Assembly: GCA_015680685.1 (NCBI GenBank)
Contig: MNCI01015910.1
Span: forward strand, 1,474,592 to 1,538,591
DNA length: 64,000 bases
Direction: 5' to 3'
From: Gnetum montanum
Lineage: Eukaryota; Streptophyta; Gnetopsida; Gnetales; Gnetaceae
Shown: one piece after another, positions 58,063 through 64,000 of the stretch
How positions within the stretch are numbered: the first letter of the stretch is position 1
How the letters are laid out: every line of letters begins with the position of its first letter
The notes under the pieces: generated by a model
The model's input: only the letters and a program-made list of their open reading frames with translations
The model's database searches: none
What the model was told of the DNA's origin: nothing
Made by a program: the position numbers and the translations under genes

Positions 58063-58400
58063 CCTTATGATATCCTTCAGCAATGACAAATTCCAAAAAA
58101 ACTATGTGCAAATTGAAACATTCCCTTCCCCCACGACTAAGTTAAACACTTCGGGTTTAGGTAGGTTCAAGTGGAATGAGAATCGAAGCATTAATGAGCA
58201 AGTTATAGATGTTTGAATGGTAGGTGCATAAGCTCTACAATTTGTGGAAGAAAATTTCAACAACTCCCCTCGCATGAATAGTAAAGGATGATGTGGATGT
58301 GTGGGGGTCCATATATATACTATTTATAGACGTGATATTGTGTACCTAATAGCGTGGACCCGATCTCATGTCGGACCCGATATAACATCAAACCCAATAT
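58063..58400 (-). promoter_or_regulatory. Putative ORF2 promoter and untranslated exon of G
   Basis: On the minus strand GAT-type boxes (58395-58333, some 14 bases apart) precede a TATA stretch (58329-58310), then about 230 bases without a long frame, including the purine motif TTAGTCGTGGGGGAAGGG (58145-58122), up to the splice-donor-like site. Promoter and exon roles are inferred from order and from conservation with F and A. Confidence 0.5.
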
Positions 58401-59875
58401 CATGGCCCTTCTAAAATAGGGTACTTGGAAAGATTGATGAATTTTCAAATTCCCAAGGCCAAAAATGAAGGATTTAAGGTTGAATTGAAAGATCTAGGGT
58501 AACGTTGAAGAGACCTAAAGGCACCGAAAGTGTAATGAAGTGGAATCTGTCAATAAAAGTCATGAATAGGATGAGGAAAAGGACATGTTATGGTGCATAG
58601 GAACATTGGAATTTAAAATAATAATAATAATAATGATAAAGGAAAAGATAATTGTAGCAATGCAATACTTGGAGGGTGTAAGATGATGTGGTGATGTGCA
58701 AAGAGTGCAAATTACAAAAGTTACACAAGTGGGTTCTCCCCAAAGTAGGTTCCTACCTATCATGTCCTTACGTAATCATACTTGAAAATTTCCATAGGTA
58801 CTAAAAGGGTTAAATGTAATCCACACCAATTCCACAAAACACACACATGTAGATACTACCATGATGAGGTATGAGGTCAATGCTACATAATACACAAGGC
58901 AAAAAAATTCATGAACAGTGAGATGAGGTGAATTGTAGAAGGGATTACAAAGATCGGGACATGAGGTAACTTACCTAGGGCATAATGAATCCTGAGTGTA
59001 GGCATGATTAATGTGTCATTATCCCATCGCACCAAAATCAATACCAACTCCATTCCTCTTATCAGTGACATTGCATTATTTCATCCATTGATGGACAACC
59101 AGAAGAGCACCATGATAGCAATGCATATGATCACTTGGCATTTTGTCCAAGGGAGGAGTCATTTGGAATTTCTCTGCAACACATTTTTCTTGATCTTTCT
59201 TCTTTTCTTTTATTTTTTTTCTTTTCCTTTTCTTTGCTTATCTTTTCTAGCTGCTTTGGCACTTGTCTTTCCCAAAAGTGATCTGGAAAAGCTGCCAACC
59301 TTCAAGCATGGGTACATGTCCTTCTAGTGGGATCCCCAGAATAGTATTGAGTTTCTTGATTGAGTGCCTTTATTACTCTTACTTCCATTTTTCGTTAGAT
59401 CTACAAGGACCTTAATACAACTAGGCTACATGATAGCACTTACAGATGTTACCAAGAAGAATCCACAAGTTCCCTTGATGTCACACCTTGGCCATTCCCT
59501 CCTAGTCCATCATTTTTTACTTTGGGCATAATGAGCAAAAAATTACTTTTAAGTTTTCACGATGACCAAAATATCATCGTACCCAAAGTAAAACCTCTTA
59601 TTACTAGAATGGTTGGGTGGATGTGGTGAGCTTGCTATTCAAATAATTAGTCACCTGAGACTTAATAGCATAGAACAACACCTCAACCAATCGGTCACAT
59701 GAGTATTTTATTTACTGATGAGATTACTCTCAAAAAGATAAAATAATAAAATAAAAAGATGAACCAACCAATAAAAAGATAAAAAAACAAATTGAAAGAT
59801 GAAAAACTGGAAAACAAAAAATTGTAAAATTAAAGAAAAGGAAAAACATTTATTAATTCTTCTTGTTAGAATGGA
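58401..59875 (-). other. Noncoding spacer of G
   Basis: This holds block 2 (58724-58820) and block 1 (about 59094-59500), both shared with A and F. A TAA/TGA microsatellite-like run lies at about 58616-58640 and pyrimidine runs at 59190-59240. No gene is recognised. Confidence 0.6.
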
Positions 59876-61906
59876 GGATATCCCCCATAATTAAACTTTT
59901 GATCATGGCAAGAATTAATAAATAAAAGGTTGGGATCCATGCATTTTGGAAATATTGGGACCTAGTCAGATCTAAACCATTGGGTGTCTCTTGATGTGGT
60001 GTTTGGAATCTACCCAAATTGGGGTTCACACACTTGATTAAAGTTGACAGAGTGTGGCAAGTTATAAGATGTGGTTAATTGATAAGGAGCTGGTCCACTA
60101 TGGCCCCCGTGACTGTAAGATGGTATGCAAGGATCAGTGTCTCCCGATGTGGTTATATTCATTGGGTGGCATGGTAGTTGTAGTATTGATTGGTGCCCTT
60201 AAGAAGATAACAAGACACATTGTGTTTTAGGAAGTGGATGCATCACAGCACTGGACTTGTGTTGGGTTGGAGGGTGTAGTAGTTTTGGAAGCATGTTGTC
60301 TCTTTCTTTGGTCATGCCTAAAGAAATGGTGCTTTTGACGTTGTGGAGGGCCTCCACTACTATTGACCATAGCAACACAAGTAATATTCATGGGTTGGTG
60401 CTATGGTGCAAAACCTTCCAACACAACTGGTGGCGATGTAGAAGGAGATGAAGGGTGAGAATATTGAGTTTGAGGAGAAGTGCAAGGAACATGAGGTGGT
60501 GATCTTATGGAAGAGTACATGGGTTGATAGTATTTAGGAGAATGATAACAATGTGGTGAGATAGAGGATGTTAACCCAGTTGGGAAAATAAGATGTTGAA
60601 CCTGATAAGTGCTTGGGTTTGGATGGTATGAAGCATGTGACCAGTTTGAGGGTGGCCTCCCCCACAACTGGAATTTTTGCCATTGGGATGGAACATGGTA
60701 TTTTTTTATGAACTCTAAATGTAACATTCTTTCCCAATGCTTGTGTAAACGTGACAAGATTGGGCATTGAACTATGGGGTGATCGTTCATGCAAATGTTA
60801 CATTGATACGTATGATTAGTAGTTGAGTTCTAATCCTTATTCTCTTCAACCCTTCTTTTCAATTATCTAGTGGTGTTCTATCTTGTTTCTCGATTCATCA
60901 TGGTTCCACCTCTAATAGTGTTGGCATATTCTCCACATTTTTCATGTATCCATTCCATCATCTTATTGATCTTTGTCTCAATTTCATCCAGTGATTGTAG
61001 TTTTGGCAAGGATGATTCCACCTCCTTGAGGTGAGTTAATTTCTCCTCTTCATGATCATGGACCTTTGCTATTTCGAGAATTTGGTCCTATTGAGAGCCT
61101 TCAACATTCTCCCATTTATCCATTTCTCCTTCTACTTTTGCTACCCTCTTAATAAGCTCTTGGAATTGGTGGGTTTGTAACTCATAGAGTTGGCCTTAGG
61201 CATACATCCCTAGGCTCTCCCTTATTTCATTATGGAGCCCATCCATGATGTGGTACAAGAGCCTTTCATCAAAGAATCCATGGCCTGGGCAATTTTTCAC
61301 CAACAAATAGTATCTTTCTAAGGCCATGTCCAAGGGTTCATGTTGCCCTTGTTTCCATTCTTGGATTTGTCTCCTCAAGGCTGACACTCTTGCATAGGTT
61401 TGATATCTTTGATTGAAGAGTTCTACCATTGTTAGACAACATCAAATTGATTTTGGTCTTAAGGACCTATACCATACTTTTGCATGGCCAAAAAGTGTCA
61501 TAGAAAAGAGCTTAAGTTTTTTCCATCCATTATCAATATTGTTCCATACACAAGAATCATGGAAGGCTTGTAAATGATGTTGTGGATCTAAATCATAGCC
61601 TCTTGAAAATCTGGAAAAATTATTTAAATCAAGCCTAAGTAGACATCTTTCCTTACGATGCCTACGGGATATTTGAACAACCTCTTGTATATGCATTAGG
61701 CTCTTAGTGGCCAGCAGGAGTACATCATCACTAGGTAGGTTATGAATTTGTGAGTTGGGATGATGTTGTCTTCATTTCTATACATAGGACACCCCTACAT
61801 AAGATTGAGTACTCCCAACTTCATCTTCATCATCATATAATTCATTGGTTCTCCAATGCGTTACCTTACTAGTTATTGCATTATCACAATCTTGTGAGAG
61901 AGACAT
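59876..61906 (-). pseudogene. gag: gag of element G, one frame with nonsense codons
   Basis: ATG at 61906 (MSLSQD) to TAA at 59876 is exactly 677 codons, and the open pieces 61442-61696, 61196-61429 and 60401-60790 share that frame. The core has LDLNNFSRFSRGYDLDPQHHL, VWYRSLRPKSI, FNQRYQTYARVSALRRQIQE and YHIMDGLHNEIRESLG. The knuckle CNICMNDHPIVQC is near 60790. A Pro/His/Tyr-rich tail ends in YPPF. In-frame stops inactivate it. Closest to the gag of A. Confidence 0.87.
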
Positions 61907-62050
61907 TGTTGTGAATTCATGTGTAACTTATTTTTCTTTTTTTTTTCTTTTTCTTTTTTTTTTTTTGCAATTACTTCTTTCTGTAAGATATATTTTCAAG
62001 GCTTCATCACAGCAATCTTGGATGATATAACTAATCTAAATAACTAGCAC

Positions 62051-62069
62051 CATCCCTGGCAATGGTGCC
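62051..62069 (-). other. Primer-binding site of G (tRNA-Asp type)
   Basis: Minus-strand TGGCACCATTGCCAGGGAT lies one base inside the 5' LTR. It matches TGGCGCCGTTGCCGGGGAT except for three G-to-A changes, one in each CpG. Confidence 0.85.
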
Positions 62070-62070
62070 A

Positions 62071-62925
62071 ATGATGAGCAGCAAGGTACCCCTACACTCA
62101 ACCATACAAATACAAGTGTTCACACATGATCCGGTCAAACTCTACAGATGGAATAGTTGTGGTATCTAGATAGTTACACATTGATCATAGTTTGTTGTCT
62201 TCCCACCTAGACTAGTATTTTCTTGATCACTTATGGTTTAGTCCAAAGTGAGGCGAATGATGTGGTCCTAAACTAGTGCTACTCCTAGGGATAACGGAAT
62301 ATAAGTTTAATTAAACTAATAAGTAATAGGAAATGAAGTCTAAGCTAGCCTAAGTGTGATCAGCATCCGTCCTTAATAATCCGTACACATCTTGGACCTC
62401 ATGTACTACTTCTGGAATTACCAAACGTACATTACTTAAGAACTCCTACATATGCTACTGGGTTACCAAGTAGTTACACTTCAATGTTCGTGATTAAGTC
62501 ATACCCACATTTAACAATAGGAATGGTAAATGATGGTGAAGAAATATTAACTAAGAGAACAATAAATAACAATAACAATTAAATAATTAAAAACTAAGTG
62601 AATGCTGCAATGATGGAGCAATCTCGATCTTTATTGTTGATCATCTACATGTCCAAGTACATCACACTCAAATAAAGGTTCTATACAATTACAATCATCA
62701 CACTGCAAGTATGCACTGGAGAAAGAATTGAAATGAATTGGAACTAACAAAAATACTCTACTCTAACTCTATCTAACTTTCCCTTTCTTATGCGCCCAAG
62801 TGTTATATTTATAGGCTGACATAGGAATCATGATATCATGTATTCGATATCGTTGCCTAGGACATGATATCACGTACCAGATATCACAAATTCGATATTG
62901 GAGCCTGGTAAATCATGATTCATCA
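62071..62925 (-). repeat. 5' LTR of element G
   Basis: The minus strand runs from TGATGAATCATGATTTA (62925) to GCTCATCA (62071). TATAAATA is at 62813-62806. It pairs with 54052-54907 and is roughly nine-tenths identical by eye over the first 300 bases. Confidence 0.9.
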
Positions 62926-63631
62926 ACAACCATAAGAGCATCATGATAGCAAGGTGTACAATCACTTGGCATTTTGCACAAGGGAGAAGTGATTTGAATT
63001 TTTTTGTGGCACATTTTTCTTGTGCTTTTCTTTTTTGCTTCATTTCTTTCTTTCTTTTTTTTTTTGGTCACTTTTGCACTCGGTCTTCCCAAAGGTGATC
63101 TGGAGAAGCCACCAACCTTCAGGCATGGGTGCATGTCTTCCTAGTGGGGCCCCCCAGAATAGCATTACATTCCCTTCTTGAGTTCCTTTATCACCACTCT
63201 TACTCCCATTGTTCGTTAGATCCACATGGATCTTAGTACAACCAATCTGCATGATAGCACATACAGATGTCACCAAATAGAATCCACAAGTTCCCTTGAT
63301 GTCACACCTTTGTCATTCCCTCTTAGTTCATCACTCTTTTTTCTAGGCATAATGGGTACAAAGTTACTTTTTAAGTGTTGATGATAACAAGAATATCATC
63401 ATGCCCATAGTAGAACCTCTTATTAATAGATTGGATGGGTGGATGTTGTGGGCTTACTATCCAAATAATTAGTCACTTGTGACTTCATAACATAGAACAA
63501 CACATCAATTGACTGATTACATCGGTATTTTATTCATAGATGAGATTACCCACAAAAAGATAAAATAACAAATTGGAAAACACAAAAGTGTAAAAACAAA
63601 GAAAAGGAAAAACATTTACCAATTCTTCTTA
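62926..63631 (-). other. Element F spacer right of G
   Basis: ACAAC at 62926-62930 is the right duplication of G. The rest follows block 1 of G and A: GAGCATCATGATAGC, the pyrimidine run at 63030-63065, GTTCCCTTGATGTCACACC near 63290. No gene is seen. Confidence 0.65.
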
Positions 63632-64000
63632 TTAGAATGGGGGGGGGGGGTATCCCCCATGACTAAACCTTTGATCATGGTAAGAATTAATAAATGGAAA
63701 GTTAGGATCCATGCATATTGGAAATATTGGGATCTGTTCATATCCAAACAATTGGGTGCCTTTTGATGTAGTGGTAGGAATGTACCTAAACTAGGGTTTA
63801 CACACCTAATTAAAGTAGGCATAGTGGGGTAGATTATAAGATGTAGTCATGTGATAAAAAGCTAACCCATGATGGCACCCGTGACCATAAGATGGTATGC
63901 AAGGATCGATATGTCTCCTCATGTTGTTATATTCATTGGGCCGCATGGTTGTTGGAGTGTTAATTAATGGCTTGGATAAGGTAATAGGAGGCATTGAGTT
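63632..64000 (-). pseudogene. gag: gag C-terminal end of element F (partial, runs off the window)
   Basis: 63806-63994 on the minus strand gives NEYNNMRRHIDPCIPSYGHG and TTSYNLPHYAYFN, matching the A gag tail (NEYSHMGRHVDPCIPSYDHK). The stop is at 63634-63632. A G/C homopolymer at about 63639-63650 replaces the sequence coding the YPPF end and shifts the frame. Confidence 0.7.

Larger units (their letters stand above)
54052..62925 (-). mobile_element. Element G: complete gag plus ORF2 Athila-like element, minus strand
   Basis: LTRs of 856 and 855 bases (54052-54907 and 62071-62925) are flanked by the perfect duplication ACAAC (54047-54051, 62926-62930). On the minus strand the order is primer site, gag, spacer with shared blocks, promoter-like module, purine motif, intron-like segment, ORF2, purine tract. 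No pol is present. Its insertion into F is confirmed because the F spacer reads on across the junction (GACAAC to CATAAGAGCATCATGATAGC), as the uninterrupted G spacer does near 59092-59120. Confidence 0.93.
26411..64000 (+). mobile_element. Element E: Tat/Ogre-like LTR retrotransposon, right end outside window
   Basis: A very long LTR (26411 to about 30173) is repeated from 39302. Between them lie gag, protease, a T-rich gap ending in a splice-acceptor-like site, RT, two consecutive RNase H domains and integrase, all on the plus strand. Long LTRs, the second (archaeal-type) RNase H and a gap between protease and RT are features of the Tat/Ogre branch. E sits in the LTR of X. Its 3' LTR is split by D (40910-47987) and again by F (from 48897), so its last part lies beyond 64000. 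All genes are decayed. Confidence 0.8.
48897..64000 (-). mobile_element. Element F: gag plus ORF2 Athila-like element, minus strand, split by G
   Basis: The left (3') LTR is 48897-49789. Internal sequence follows to 54051 with ORF2, an intron-like segment and a promoter-like module. G then interrupts (54052-62925). F resumes at 62926-64000 with the shared spacer block and the end of gag. The right LTR lies outside the window. It has the same gene order as A and G and no pol. It is inserted in the 3' LTR of E. Confidence 0.85.

Noticed and set aside
58616-58640. TAA/TGA microsatellite in G as a regulatory element
   Set aside because: It is a short simple repeat absent from A and F at the same place; nothing supports a role.

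Overview
The window looks like a gene-poor part of a land-plant nuclear genome. It is AT-rich, and almost everything from about 2.5 kb onward belongs to one nest of Ty3/gypsy LTR retrotransposons. The families are Athila-like elements with a tRNA-Asp primer site and a Tat/Ogre-like element with tandem RNase H domains. There are also fragments of LINE non-LTR elements. I found no intact host gene, tRNA, rRNA or CRISPR array. I cannot name the species. Every coding region is broken by stops and frameshifts, so this is a fossil record of insertions.

Layout. 1-699 is unassigned, with a short GC-rich inverted-repeat patch. 700-2335 is a decayed LINE reverse transcriptase (+). From 2540 the base layer is element X, an Athila-like copy on the minus strand. 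Its gag, leader, primer site and 5' LTR are scattered over 2540-26405 by later insertions. Those insertions are element A (3800-12510, +, target duplication CTTAT), element B (12566-22396, -, duplication GTCAT/ATCAT), a solo LTR H (23177-24014, +) and a LINE ORF1 fragment (about 24410-26260). Element E (Tat/Ogre-like, +) starts at 26411 inside the X LTR and runs beyond the window. Its 3' LTR is split by element D (40910-47987, +) and by element F (48897 to beyond the window, -). F is itself split by element G (54052-62925, -, duplication ACAAC). The nesting therefore reaches four levels: X, E, F, G.

How the parts work together. B carries gag, protease, RT, RNase H and integrase and represents the autonomous type. 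A, F and G have closely related LTRs, primer site and gag but no pol. In its place they carry a second gene (ORF2, about 900 codons) near the 3' end, with an N-terminal domain resembling the 'putative plant transposon protein' family and a long coiled coil. D has gag only. A, D, F and G probably depended on B-like relatives for reverse transcription and integration.

The most interesting observation is that ORF2 looks like a transcription unit of its own. In all three copies it is preceded by a GATATC-box plus TATA module like that in the LTR U3, an untranslated exon carrying a polypurine-tract-like motif, and a roughly 250-260 bp AT-rich intron. That intron has a TACTAA branch-like motif and an AG placed immediately before the ATG. 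The U3 regions also carry arrays of boxes repeated with a 14-bp period. The primer sites and the stop codons examined differ from the expected sequence mainly by transitions, as expected after cytosine-methylation decay.
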